Below, piece by piece: positions 1 to 7,629 of a stretch of 50,912 bases of DNA. The notes beneath the pieces were generated by a model. That model did no database searches, was not told where the DNA came from, and saw only the letters and a program-made list of their open reading frames with translations. The stretch is from assembly GCA_012518465.1 (NCBI GenBank), contig JAAYSD010000052.1, forward strand, positions 1-50,912. The letters run 5' to 3'. The first letter of the stretch is position 1; every line of letters begins with the position of its first letter. The translations under genes were made by a program, and so were the position numbers. This DNA is from Clostridiales bacterium. Its GTDB lineage: Bacteria; Bacillota; Clostridia; Oscillospirales; Ruminococcaceae.

Positions 1-617
1 GCCCATATCACATTCCACACAAGAATTTTAAGAAATGATGACGAGAACTCAGAGAGTGATAAAAGCTTTTTAAAATTATCAAAGCCTACCCAGTCGACAA
101 GCTCCGGTGGGACAATGCTATCACCATAATTCGTAAATGCTATAAATATCATAAATATTATAGGGATTATATTAAAAACGCAAACACCGACAATAGGTAG
201 AAATAAAACTGTTTTATAAAATTTTTCATCTAGAAACTCTTTTATCTCATCTTCAAAAAGCAATGGCTCTAAGCCTCTGCTTACTCTATCAGAAGTCTTT
301 TGTGCATCTTTTATATTGCCTATATATATAACGAAAAAGAACAGTATAGCAAGCAAAGTAAAAATTCCCATTATAAGCATAATGATAGAGTTATCGCCCT
401 TAACACCTAGCCACGGGTCCGCCTTTTGTGTGCCTAAGGTGATAAAATTTCTGATATTATCAAATCCATATTGAACAAAAAAATATATCGCTCCCACTTC
501 AATAGCTAGATATAAAAATCCCTTTATATACTGCTTATGAAGCAGCTGCCCCAGCCCCATTAAAAAGCATGATGAAATTGCTTGCTTAGACAGCTTGTTT
601 ACTCTTAAAGATGCCAT
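1..617 (-). CDS. MalF-like sugar ABC transporter permease (partial, 3' end outside window)
   Basis: The frame is open from an ATG at 617 to the window edge, giving about 205 residues of an integral membrane protein. Hydrophobic segments lie near residues 33-51, 77-99 and 134-159; the third is followed by FTNYGDS and VGFDNFKKL, which resemble the region before the transport core of CUT1 permeases (MalF type). The long N-terminal part with two early membrane helices fits MalF of Firmicutes. The start lies 4 bases after the malE-like stop, with AAAGGG of that gene's end as ribosome site, so the two are translationally coupled. The conserved EAA loop would be beyond the window. It should form the channel that takes maltodextrin from the neighbouring binding protein; no ATPase gene is visible, as is common for systems sharing MsmX. 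Substrate is inferred from context. Confidence 0.85.
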   Translation of the reverse strand, partial: MASLRVNKLSKQAISSCFLMGLGQLLHKQYIKGFLYLAIEVGAIYFFVQYGFDNIRNFITLGTQKADPWLGVKGDNSIIMLIMGIFTLLAILFFFVIYIGNIKDAQKTSDRVSRGLEPLLFEDEIKEFLDEKFYKTVLFLPIVGVCVFNIIPIIFMIFIAFTNYGDSIVPPELVDWVGFDNFKKLLSLSEFSSSFLKILVWNVIW

Positions 618-621
618 ATAA

Positions 622-2100
622 TCACCCTTTGCTTTCAGATGAATTTAAAGTATAAATAGCATCATAAATTTGCTTATTGACGGTTTCTAGTCCCTTTTTA
701 AAATCATCATCTGTCAAAAACTTTTGTTCATCTTCAGGTCTGAAAGCATCTTTTGCCAAATCACTCAAAAAGGTTTGGCATGGCGTCCATATTTGCGAAA
801 CAGCTCTTATTGATGGCATAATGTCAATATATCCATTAGATAGCTTTGTGTATAGCATCTCAGACAAGCCGCCTGTTTCTTTAGCAACATCTTCTCTAGC
901 TGCTGCTATGCCTAAAAAATCACTTCTTAGCTTTACCATCTCATAGCTAGTAGCAAAATCAACAAATGCCAATGCTGCATTAGGCGCTTTTGTATAAGCA
1001 CTTATAGCATAGCCATTAATACCGCCCATTGCCTTATATTCAACCATTTTCGAATTATCATTAGTAATATCTCCATCTTCCGGTAATAAGGGAATAGATG
1101 TAATAACTAGATTTTCTTCAGCCTTAGCTTTAGCTTCATCTTCAGATAGCCCCTGTTTTTGATAGTTCAGCTTCATTTCATCAATAAAAGTCGTATAATT
1201 GTCAGGTGTCGATATAACAGCAAAATAACTGCCATCGCCTAATTTTCCATAGGCATTTCTCGTAATTGTATCGTCGATTGTTTCTTCATTCATAATACCT
1301 GCAAGCTTTTTTAACAGCCTTGCACCTTTGTATGCTTCTCCGTTGTTAAAGCCTATATCCTGAGAGTCTTTATTATTATCGCCAAAAACATATCCGCCAT
1401 ATGAAAACAGAAAACCAGCTGAGAAATACACCTCATAAATAGAAAACATAAATCCTTGCTTTCCGCTAAGCTTTAATTCATTAGAGTATCTATACATATC
1501 ATTAAAATTTTCCACCATATCAGGAATACCATTTTTATCATCATCCCAATTTGTTTCCCAATTTTCAGGCAATAAATCCTTGCGATAATAAAGCATGGGT
1601 GCTTGAACATTTACAGGAACTCCACAAATATATTCGCTCCCGTCCATCTCCGATTTATATGCGTCCCAAGCTGACTGTGGAATCTGCTGATAACAATCAA
1701 GCCTTTGCACAGGAAGTGGATAAATATGCTTTCCCTCAACATATTTCATCAACATATCATTCGCCTGATAAAGCACATCCGGTCCATACCCATAAGGACC
1801 ATCATTAGCTAGATCGAGATACTGATCCATATTAGCATCAACTGCTACAATGCCATAGTCCTTATATTCCTCATTAAAAGCGGCTATTAATTCAGCTAAA
1901 TACCCTTTTTCGATAGCTGTATCATTTTCTAAAATATTTATACGCACATTTCTTTCTAGATCCCCTGAAAAAATTTTATCAGTAATATTTCCACTAACTA
2001 CATCCGAATTTCCAGAATCACTGTTTTTTTCACAGCCAACACCATAAAGTGCAAGAGAAAATGCTAGTGCCATTGAAATAATCCTCTTATAACCCTTCAT
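622..2100 (-). CDS. MalE-like maltodextrin-binding lipoprotein of an ABC importer
   Basis: 492 residues. An N-terminal signal peptide ends in a lipobox-like GVGC with Cys23, so the mature protein should be lipid-anchored outside the membrane. The remainder fits a family 1 extracellular solute-binding protein (MalE fold, usually 390-450 residues; this one is somewhat long). Its start codon lies 14 bases inside the end of the upstream GH13 gene, and the MalF-like permease begins 4 bases after its stop, so the three form one operon. A glycosidase that makes or trims maltodextrins directly upstream is the main reason to call the substrate maltodextrin. It could also bind a related alpha-glucan oligosaccharide; the ligand cannot be read from sequence alone. 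Confidence 0.85.
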   Translation of the reverse strand: MKGYKRIISMALAFSLALYGVGCEKNSDSGNSDVVSGNITDKIFSGDLERNVRINILENDTAIEKGYLAELIAAFNEEYKDYGIVAVDANMDQYLDLANDGPYGYGPDVLYQANDMLMKYVEGKHIYPLPVQRLDCYQQIPQSAWDAYKSEMDGSEYICGVPVNVQAPMLYYRKDLLPENWETNWDDDKNGIPDMVENFNDMYRYSNELKLSGKQGFMFSIYEVYFSAGFLFSYGGYVFGDNNKDSQDIGFNNGEAYKGARLLKKLAGIMNEETIDDTITRNAYGKLGDGSYFAVISTPDNYTTFIDEMKLNYQKQGLSEDEAKAKAEENLVITSIPLLPEDGDITNDNSKMVEYKAMGGINGYAISAYTKAPNAALAFVDFATSYEMVKLRSDFLGIAAAREDVAKETGGLSEMLYTKLSNGYIDIMPSIRAVSQIWTPCQTFLSDLAKDAFRPEDEQKFLTDDDFKKGLETVNKQIYDAIYTLNSSESKG

Positions 2101-3820
2101 ACTTTACCTCCTGTTTTTTTACAATAGCAAAGCCATTGTTTAAAATCATACTACCTTCTACTTTGCTTTTAAAGACAAAGCTCCATTTTCCTTTTACAAA
2201 ATGATTTATATTCTCCGTATCTTTTCCTCTGTTATGTAATAAAACTATCTTTTCCTCATCTAAAAAACGTTCAAGAATAAAAAGCTCGTGCTTTGCATAA
2301 ATTTTTATTCCACCTTTTGATATTATCCTATCTTTTTTTAAAGCCAAAAGTTGTTTTACTTTTTCCATAAAAGCCATATCCCAATTATCTCTATCCCAAT
2401 CAAAGGTTCTACGGCAATCAGGGTCATATCCACCCTCAAGCAAAATTTCAGTTCCATAATAAATACAAGGTGTACCCATAAATAAAATTGTAATTGCAAG
2501 TGCAGATAATAGCTTGTCCTTATCCTTTCCCACCTGCGAAAAAAACCTATGAGTGTCATGTGAATCCAGTAAATTAAGCATCATTTTATTGACACTTTCC
2601 TTATTCCTCATTAAAATCTCGTTTAGTTTATCGGAAAAACCTTTGCTATCATGCTTATCAAAGGCAAAATAATCCAAACAAGCCTTTGTAAAAGAATAGT
2701 TCATTATACTATCGTACTGATCCCCCATTAGAAAGGGATATGCATTGTGCCAATTTTCTCCTATTATAACACACTCGGGGTTTAACTCTTTAACTTTTTT
2801 TCTAAATGCTCTCCAAAAATCATGAGATATTTCATCGGAAACATCTAATCGCCACCCATCGATATTATATTCTACCATCCAATATTCAGTTATATCCAGT
2901 AAAAACTCTTGCACCTCATGATTTGAGGTATTTAGCTTTGGCATATAAGAACAATGTGCAAAGGTTTCATAATTCACTTTATCCTTATCAATATTATCTC
3001 CGCTTATAATAAACCAGTCAAAATATTTAGAGCTTCTGCCATTTTTAATAACATCTTGAAATTGGCTTAAATATTCACTGCAATGATTAAAAACTGCATC
3101 AAGTACTACTCTTATCCCTTTAGAATGAGCTTGTAAAACAAATTCTTTAAATCCCTTATTTGTCCCAAAGCAAGGATCAACTGAATAATAATCTTCAATA
3201 TCATATTTATGATTAGATTTTGACAAGAAAATAGGTGTAAGATAAATAGCATTAACATTTAGACCCCTTATATAATCCAGCTTTTCCTGTATACCCTTTA
3301 TATCGCCACCGGCAAAGCTTTTAGGATTAGGAATATCGCCCCAATGAAGATTTATATAATCATCTTTTTTATCGAAATCGCCTCTGCAAAATCTATCTAT
3401 AAATATTTGATAAAAAACAGCTGTATCCATCCATTCAACGCTTTTATGCACATCAATGGAATTTATATAAGGTAACTGAAAAAAATTGTAAAATCCTAGC
3501 TCAAAATTATATTCTTTTGTTAAACCATCTTCGGAATAATAAAAGCTGCCTTCATCACCTATTATATAAAAAACATATACAAAACGAGCATCATCAAGAC
3601 AAACCTCTGTTTCATAATAGTCAAACAAGCTATCAGAAAACCTTTTTTCTAGTGACTTTTTATACTGTTTTTTGGCAAAGTCATACTTGCACCCATATAT
3701 TAAAAAAATTTTTTCAATTAAGTCATCTTTTTGTGTCCTTATTCTTACTGTCACCTCCCTCTCATTTTTAGCAAAGCAATAATTTGAATCTGGAATATGT
3801 AAAAACGCATACCTATTCAT
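2087..3820 (-). CDS. GH13 alpha-amylase family enzyme, neopullulanase/cyclomaltodextrinase-like
   Basis: 577 residues without a signal peptide, so probably cytoplasmic. Residues 1 to about 120 look like the beta-sandwich N-terminal domain of the neopullulanase/cyclomaltodextrinase group (GH13_20), followed by the (beta/alpha)8 barrel. All four GH13 signature regions are visible: DAVFNH at 241-246, GWRLDV with nucleophile Asp326, IIGENWH with acid/base Glu355, and LLDSHDTHR with Asp422. FYQIFIDRF near 136 is typical of this subgroup. It should hydrolyse alpha-1,4 (and perhaps alpha-1,6) links in imported maltodextrins. First gene of the operon with the MalE- and MalF-like genes, with a clear AGGAG ribosome site; the divergent LacI-type gene is its likely regulator. 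Exact specificity (maltogenic, pullulan or cyclodextrin) is unresolved. Confidence 0.92.
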   Translation of the reverse strand: MNRYAFLHIPDSNYCFAKNEREVTVRIRTQKDDLIEKIFLIYGCKYDFAKKQYKKSLEKRFSDSLFDYYETEVCLDDARFVYVFYIIGDEGSFYYSEDGLTKEYNFELGFYNFFQLPYINSIDVHKSVEWMDTAVFYQIFIDRFCRGDFDKKDDYINLHWGDIPNPKSFAGGDIKGIQEKLDYIRGLNVNAIYLTPIFLSKSNHKYDIEDYYSVDPCFGTNKGFKEFVLQAHSKGIRVVLDAVFNHCSEYLSQFQDVIKNGRSSKYFDWFIISGDNIDKDKVNYETFAHCSYMPKLNTSNHEVQEFLLDITEYWMVEYNIDGWRLDVSDEISHDFWRAFRKKVKELNPECVIIGENWHNAYPFLMGDQYDSIMNYSFTKACLDYFAFDKHDSKGFSDKLNEILMRNKESVNKMMLNLLDSHDTHRFFSQVGKDKDKLLSALAITILFMGTPCIYYGTEILLEGGYDPDCRRTFDWDRDNWDMAFMEKVKQLLALKKDRIISKGGIKIYAKHELFILERFLDEEKIVLLHNRGKDTENINHFVKGKWSFVFKSKVEGSMILNNGFAIVKKQEVKYEGL

Positions 3821-3873
3821 TAGTTTCTCCTAATCTATAATATATAATTAATACAAAATAAACTACTATCATA

Positions 3874-3902
3874 TTGACAAAATATAAAAATAACATTATA
3901 AT
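3874..3902 (+). promoter_or_regulatory. Consensus sigma-A promoter for the lacI-type gene
   Basis: TTGACA (3874-3879), 17-base spacer, TATAAT (3897-3902): a perfect vegetative promoter. Expected transcription start is about 3908-3910, that is, at the ATG at 3909, with no room for a ribosome binding site. The 88-base divergent gap has no other clear element and no central-CG LacI operator. Confidence 0.85.
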
Positions 3903-3908
3903 AAAATT

Positions 3909-4697
3909 ATGAAAAATAAAGTAACAATAAAGGATGTAGCTCAGCAGGCTGGTGTATCTGTTGCTACTGTATCCTATGTAATCAATAATAAAGCAAGCAA
4001 AAGAATAAGTGAGAAAACTCGGAAAAGAGTTTTGCATACTATTAACTTGCTTAACTACACCCCAAACAAATCCGCTCAAGCTCTAGCAACAAGCAAGAGC
4101 AGCACTATTGCTATTCGCTTTTCAAAAGCGGATTCCGCATTAAAAGCTGCACAAAACCACTATATACTCAATAAGCTTTCTACAAAGCTTATTAGCAACA
4201 ATTTTAATACTATATATGTGCCAGACAACTATTGTGGTAAAATAGATGGTGCAGATGCAATAATCTGCTATGATTCAACTGTCGAAGATTTTCATGCCAT
4301 AGGCGAAGCTAATTTTGTTCCATTAATTGCAGTGGGTTGTAGGATAGATGACCCTTTATTTTTTCAGATAAATATTGACTATAACTCAGCATTTAAAAAA
4401 GCATATCAATATTTTAAATCCTCTACATTTACCGTTGCTTGTACAAAAATTATGAATGAAAAGTTATCCAACTTCATTAACAATACTTTTTCAAGTATAA
4501 TAACAATATCAAATTATTCCGACCTTTTAAATTTAAAGGATAAAAATATTTTAATTTTTGAAAGAGCATTATATAATAATGAAAAAAACTTTTTCTTCTA
4601 TAACGCATTTGATGAAAAAATTATTGAAACGATTGAAGAATGTATATATCTTTCAACTAATAGAGTGCCAATGAAAAATCATGACCTAATTATATAA
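3909..4697 (+). CDS. LacI-family transcriptional regulator (short form)
   Basis: 262 residues, clearly shorter than the usual 330-340. The N-terminal helix-turn-helix is textbook (VTIKDVAQQAGVSVATVSYV at residues 5-24), followed by the hinge-helix region NKSAQALA near 56-63. The rest is a weakly conserved, apparently shortened periplasmic-binding-like sensor domain. The start is fixed by the family pattern, since the HTH begins 4 residues after this Met. There is no Shine-Dalgarno sequence and the promoter -10 ends 6 bases before ATG, which suggests leaderless translation. It is divergent from the GH13-malE-malF operon and convergent with the binding-module lipoprotein gene, so it likely controls starch/maltodextrin use. 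A LacI-type operator pair sits at 6270-6299. Confidence 0.9.
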   Translation: MKNKVTIKDVAQQAGVSVATVSYVINNKASKRISEKTRKRVLHTINLLNYTPNKSAQALATSKSSTIAIRFSKADSALKAAQNHYILNKLSTKLISNNFNTIYVPDNYCGKIDGADAIICYDSTVEDFHAIGEANFVPLIAVGCRIDDPLFFQINIDYNSAFKKAYQYFKSSTFTVACTKIMNEKLSNFINNTFSSIITISNYSDLLNLKDKNILIFERALYNNEKNFFFYNAFDEKIIETIEECIYLSTNRVPMKNHDLII

Positions 4698-4725
4698 TTT
4701 TAGTTATTATAATTTAGTAGCTTGA

Positions 4726-4752
4726 GTGGATTGCAATCGCAATCCACTTTTT
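4726..4752 (+). terminator. Rho-independent terminator of the lacI-type gene
   Basis: Perfect 9-base-pair stem (GTGGATTGC / GCAATCCAC) with a 4-base loop, followed by five T on the plus strand. There is no T tract on the minus side, so it serves the plus-strand gene only. Confidence 0.9.
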
Positions 4753-4775
4753 AAATTCAACTCTTAAAAACTAAT

Positions 4776-6239
4776 TCATCCTAATTTTTTAAATACTATT
4801 TCACCACTATACGCATTGAATTCTACGGAATATTCGCCATCATTTTTAGCTACTATGTTTCCACCACCAAAGGCGTTTTCCGTTGTTTCAAATTCATCAT
4901 TGGCATTATCCTGATTAGCCTCCGACAAATTATTGTAGCTGTAAAAATAGTCCTGATTCTTTCCAATCATGCGTTCTATTCCCAGTTCATCGCCTTTTTT
5001 CAAAGTAAGCTTATCAAAAGTATATATAGTGCCTTCCTTTGCTTTTAGCTGATACTTAGAGTCGCCCTCAGTAGACCAATTAGTCCCACTGAAAGAACCT
5101 TTTAAGTAAAATTCACATTCATCTATAAATGCTTTACTATACTCTACTGTGAGAATTTTTGCCTCAGCATCAAACGAAAATGTGTATGTACCGTTTTTCT
5201 TAGCCTTCATATTACCATTGCTATCAGTAAAAAGCTCAGCAGATTTTGAATCTAGATTGCTATATTTAATATAATCGGCACCAACTGAAATTTCATCACC
5301 TTGATTTATTCCTGATGTAAATAATATTTCATCATCTTGCTTGATATAAGTTGTTAAAGTATATTTGTTATCCTTTAAAACCATTTTTGTCAGCTCATTG
5401 TACTTATCCTGCCAATTTGTAATCTCAGCCCCTTTGATATAAAAATCTACATCAACATCTTGGGGCTTTTCTTTTATATCACCATTATATGTCCATGTGA
5501 TTTTATCATATGGATTTTCATTAAACTTTTCCTTTGTATCATCAGTATAGTTAGCAGCGGAGCTATCATAGGCATCTCCAGATGGATTTGTTGTTAAAAT
5601 AAAAGTATAATTGCCTTCAACCTCAACCTTTATATTCGAACGCTTTTGCGAAGTATCGCCTAAAGAACCTGCATTTGTAAAATACTCCTCTCCATCCTTT
5701 GTTGTCGTATCCAAATATCCAAAGCCACGTTGATTTTCCCATTCTGAGTTTATGGCAAACTGAAATTGATCACCCTCATAAAGGTCTAAGGTTATTTTAT
5801 ACTCATTTTTACCCTCAGCCTTTTCAAGAATATGTTCTTGATTTATCACATTTCCCCATTCGGATTCAAGCATTAATGGACTTTTTCCAAAGCCAACTAT
5901 CGCAAAGCTTCTATCATCAGCCTCAAACTTAGTAAAAGCTGCAAAAATTTGAGTATCTGTATTTAGAGCAGCTTCAAAATCAAATTCATGGCTTAAGTTA
6001 GGAGTGCCGTACCAGCCTAAAAATTCATATCCCTCTTTCTCCGGTGTAAAGGAAGTGGCTTTTCCACCCTTTTCTATCCTCTCCTCCTTTAATACTGTAT
6101 CATTTTCCGCATCCTTAAAGGTCACAGTTATCCCTTCACTAGATGAGCCATCTTGATTTGAACAAGCAGTCAACCCCACAAGAGCTAAAATAGCAGTGAA
6201 AACTAACCATATTTGAAAAAACATCCTCTTTGATTTCAT
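4776..6239 (-). CDS. Surface lipoprotein with InlB-type repeat and putative starch-binding modules
   Basis: 487 residues. The signal peptide ends in LTAC with Cys26, so it is a lipoprotein. Residues about 37-104 match an InlB/Listeria-Bacteroides B repeat (GYEFLGWYGTP). Then come three beta-rich segments: about 107-250, 262-372 and 373-487. The last two begin alike (VDFYIKGAEITNW and CEFYLKGSFSGTNW) and each ends in GTYTFSFDAEAKILTV / GEYSVEFNAYSGEIVF, a pattern like the tandem carbohydrate-binding modules of starch-capturing surface proteins in gut bacteria. No catalytic motif is seen. Its own promoter (6307-6335) carries a LacI-type operator at the start point. Position beside the GH13/MalE locus suggests it holds starch or maltodextrin at the cell surface. 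The ligand is inference; it might bind another glucan. Confidence 0.75.
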   Translation of the reverse strand: MKSKRMFFQIWLVFTAILALVGLTACSNQDGSSSEGITVTFKDAENDTVLKEERIEKGGKATSFTPEKEGYEFLGWYGTPNLSHEFDFEAALNTDTQIFAAFTKFEADDRSFAIVGFGKSPLMLESEWGNVINQEHILEKAEGKNEYKITLDLYEGDQFQFAINSEWENQRGFGYLDTTTKDGEEYFTNAGSLGDTSQKRSNIKVEVEGNYTFILTTNPSGDAYDSSAANYTDDTKEKFNENPYDKITWTYNGDIKEKPQDVDVDFYIKGAEITNWQDKYNELTKMVLKDNKYTLTTYIKQDDEILFTSGINQGDEISVGADYIKYSNLDSKSAELFTDSNGNMKAKKNGTYTFSFDAEAKILTVEYSKAFIDECEFYLKGSFSGTNWSTEGDSKYQLKAKEGTIYTFDKLTLKKGDELGIERMIGKNQDYFYSYNNLSEANQDNANDEFETTENAFGGGNIVAKNDGEYSVEFNAYSGEIVFKKLG

Positions 6240-6269
6240 AACATTACCTCACTTTAATTATCACACAAA

Positions 6270-6299
6270 TTGCTTAAACAGTTTGCTTAACCGTTTAAC
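6270..6299. promoter_or_regulatory. LacI-type operator, two tandem copies
   Basis: Two near-identical units in tandem: TTGCTTAAACAG (6270-6281) and TTGCTTAACCGTTTAA (6283-6298). The second contains TTAACCGTTTAA (6287-6298), a 12-base palindrome with one mismatch around a central CG, the layout of LacI-family operators. It lies directly downstream of the -10 at 6307-6312, over the expected start of transcription of the lipoprotein gene, where a bound repressor would block it. The nearby LacI-type protein is the obvious candidate, but this is not proven. Confidence 0.6.
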
Positions 6300-6306
6300 T
6301 AAAAAC

Positions 6307-6335
6307 AGAATAGCATAAATATTGCATTTAGTCAA
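6307..6335 (-). promoter_or_regulatory. Promoter of the binding-module lipoprotein gene
   Basis: On the minus strand TTGACT, 17-base spacer, TATTCT; expected start near 6300. The leader to the ATG at 6239 is about 60 bases with AGTGAGG as ribosome site. Between this promoter and the plus-strand one at 6449 the DNA is very AT-rich with no further feature seen. Confidence 0.75.
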
Positions 6336-6448
6336 TAGATTTAAATCAAAATTTTTAATAAAGCTAAAATTTTGTAAAACCTTTATAAATTTTGATTTAT
6401 TAAATTGTTAAATACCACAAAATATAAGCCTATTTTTTTAAAAAGCTA

Positions 6449-6477
6449 TTGACAAATCAATTATTTATTGGTATTAT
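6449..6477 (+). promoter_or_regulatory. Promoter of the DUF3793-flavodoxin operon
   Basis: TTGACA (6449-6454), 17-base spacer, TATTAT (6472-6477). Expected start near 6484, leaving a leader of about 90 bases before the TTG start at 6576. Confidence 0.8.
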
Positions 6478-6503
6478 ATTTACAGACTAATCTAGTACAC
6501 TTT

Positions 6504-6527
6504 AAAATCATCATATGATGATTTTTT
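6504..6527 (+). promoter_or_regulatory. Perfect palindrome with T tract in the DUF3793 leader (operator or attenuator)
   Basis: An exact 22-base palindrome (two arms of 11, AAAATCATCAT and its complement, 6504-6525) continues into TT. It lies 20-40 bases after the expected start of transcription. As RNA it could fold into a terminator-like hairpin with a run of U; as DNA it resembles the AT-rich dyads bound by Fur-family dimers. A second short dyad, CTAAC-GGTA-GTTAG (6551-6564), precedes the ribosome site AGGCGGTG. Confidence 0.45.
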
Positions 6528-6575
6528 ATTCACACAATTGTTATCAACTGCTAACGGTAGTTAGGCGGTGCTTAT

Positions 6576-7166
6576 TTGCAAAAAGTTGAATTTAATTATG
6601 AATGTTATGACAAAAGCTTTGAAAAAACAATTGCCTTTCACTCTGCACCAACGCTTTTAGGAATAAAAGCAGCAAGCATCTTTACATATAAAATTAATAA
6701 AAATGAAAACATTGATGCATATATACAAGAGTTTAACATTGTTGCAGGGCAAAAGGGAATTGAGCTTAAAGTCTTATGTAAATGCACAAAAAGTGCTTTA
6801 ATACTTGTTTTTAGGCCTCTTCTTTTAAACAAAAGACTGAACGAGCCAGAAAGAAAGCATTTATTAAATGCTTATGGTTATCACCCTGCTTTAAGCTTAG
6901 ATGAAAAGCTATCCTTGCTTTCAAAAAGAATAAGCAGTGTGGAGTTTCCTCATGAAATCGGATTGTTTTTAGATTATCCTGTTCATGATGTTATTGGATT
7001 TATCAATAACAATGGAAAAAATTATAAAATTTGCGGATATTGGAAGGTTTATAGTAATGAAAAGAAAGCTAAAAAGCTTTTCAATAATTACACAAAATGC
7101 CGGATATATTTATTTAACAAGCTTAATAATGGGCTTAATTTATATCAAGCCTTAAAAATTGCATAA
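6576..7166 (+). CDS. DUF3793 family protein
   Basis: 196 residues, starting at TTG 6576 with AGGCGGTG five bases upstream. Matches the DUF3793 pattern: HSAPTLLGIKAAS near 22-34, then FPHEIGLFLDYPVHDVIGFI near 124-143 and CGYWKVYSN near 152-160. Soluble, no signal peptide. The biochemical role of the family is unknown to me. It is followed 22 bases later by a flavodoxin gene, an arrangement that recurs in Clostridia and is often near iron-uptake genes, so a part in metal limitation or redox balance is plausible. That is inference; no iron transport gene is in this window. Confidence 0.85.
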   Translation: MQKVEFNYECYDKSFEKTIAFHSAPTLLGIKAASIFTYKINKNENIDAYIQEFNIVAGQKGIELKVLCKCTKSALILVFRPLLLNKRLNEPERKHLLNAYGYHPALSLDEKLSLLSKRISSVEFPHEIGLFLDYPVHDVIGFINNNGKNYKICGYWKVYSNEKKAKKLFNNYTKCRIYLFNKLNNGLNLYQALKIA

Positions 7167-7188
7167 CATATAATAGAAAGGATTTATT

Positions 7189-7599
7189 ATGAGCAAAATA
7201 GCAGTTATTTATTGGAGCGGAACAGGTAATACAGAGGCAATGGCACAAGCTATCGCTGAAGGAGCAGGTGCTGAGCTTTTTGAAGTCAGCTCATTTAGTG
7301 GCAGCGTCAATGACTATGACAAAATAGCTTTTGGCTGCCCCTCTATGGGTGCTGAAGAGCTTGAAGAGTCTGAGTTTGCACCATTCTATGATAATGTGGA
7401 GAGCGAGCTTAAGGGCAAAAAGGTTGCAATATTCGGCTCTTACGGTTGGGGTGATGGAGAATGGCTACGAACTTGGGCTGATAGAATCAACGAAAATGGC
7501 AGCGTTCTGTTTAAAGAAGGTTTAGCAATAAATGAAGCACCTGATGATGACGGAATTGCTCAGTGCAAAAAATTTGGTGAAGAATTTGCAAAATTTTAA
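7189..7599 (+). CDS. Flavodoxin (short-chain, FMN-binding)
   Basis: 136 residues, right for a short-chain flavodoxin. The phosphate-binding loop WSGTGNTEAMA at residues 9-19 grips FMN; the FGCPSMGAEELEES segment near 46-59 and FGSYGWGDGEWLRTW near 83-97 surround the isoalloxazine ring. It is a low-potential one-electron carrier able to replace ferredoxin when iron is scarce. Second gene of the operon with the DUF3793 gene, AGAAAGGA ribosome site, closed by the bidirectional terminator at 7601. The acidic composition is normal for the family. Confidence 0.95.
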   Translation: MSKIAVIYWSGTGNTEAMAQAIAEGAGAELFEVSSFSGSVNDYDKIAFGCPSMGAEELEESEFAPFYDNVESELKGKKVAIFGSYGWGDGEWLRTWADRINENGSVLFKEGLAINEAPDDDGIAQCKKFGEEFAKF

Positions 7600-7600
7600 T

Positions 7601-7629
7601 AAAAAAGCAGCTAAACAGCTGCTTTTTTT
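7601..7629. terminator. Bidirectional terminator between flavodoxin and cca
   Basis: AAAAAAGCAGCT, loop AAAC, AGCTGCTTTTTTT: A-rich 5' side and T-rich 3' side make it a terminator on both strands. It serves the plus-strand flavodoxin operon and the convergent cca gene, whose stop codon overlaps its edge. Confidence 0.92.
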
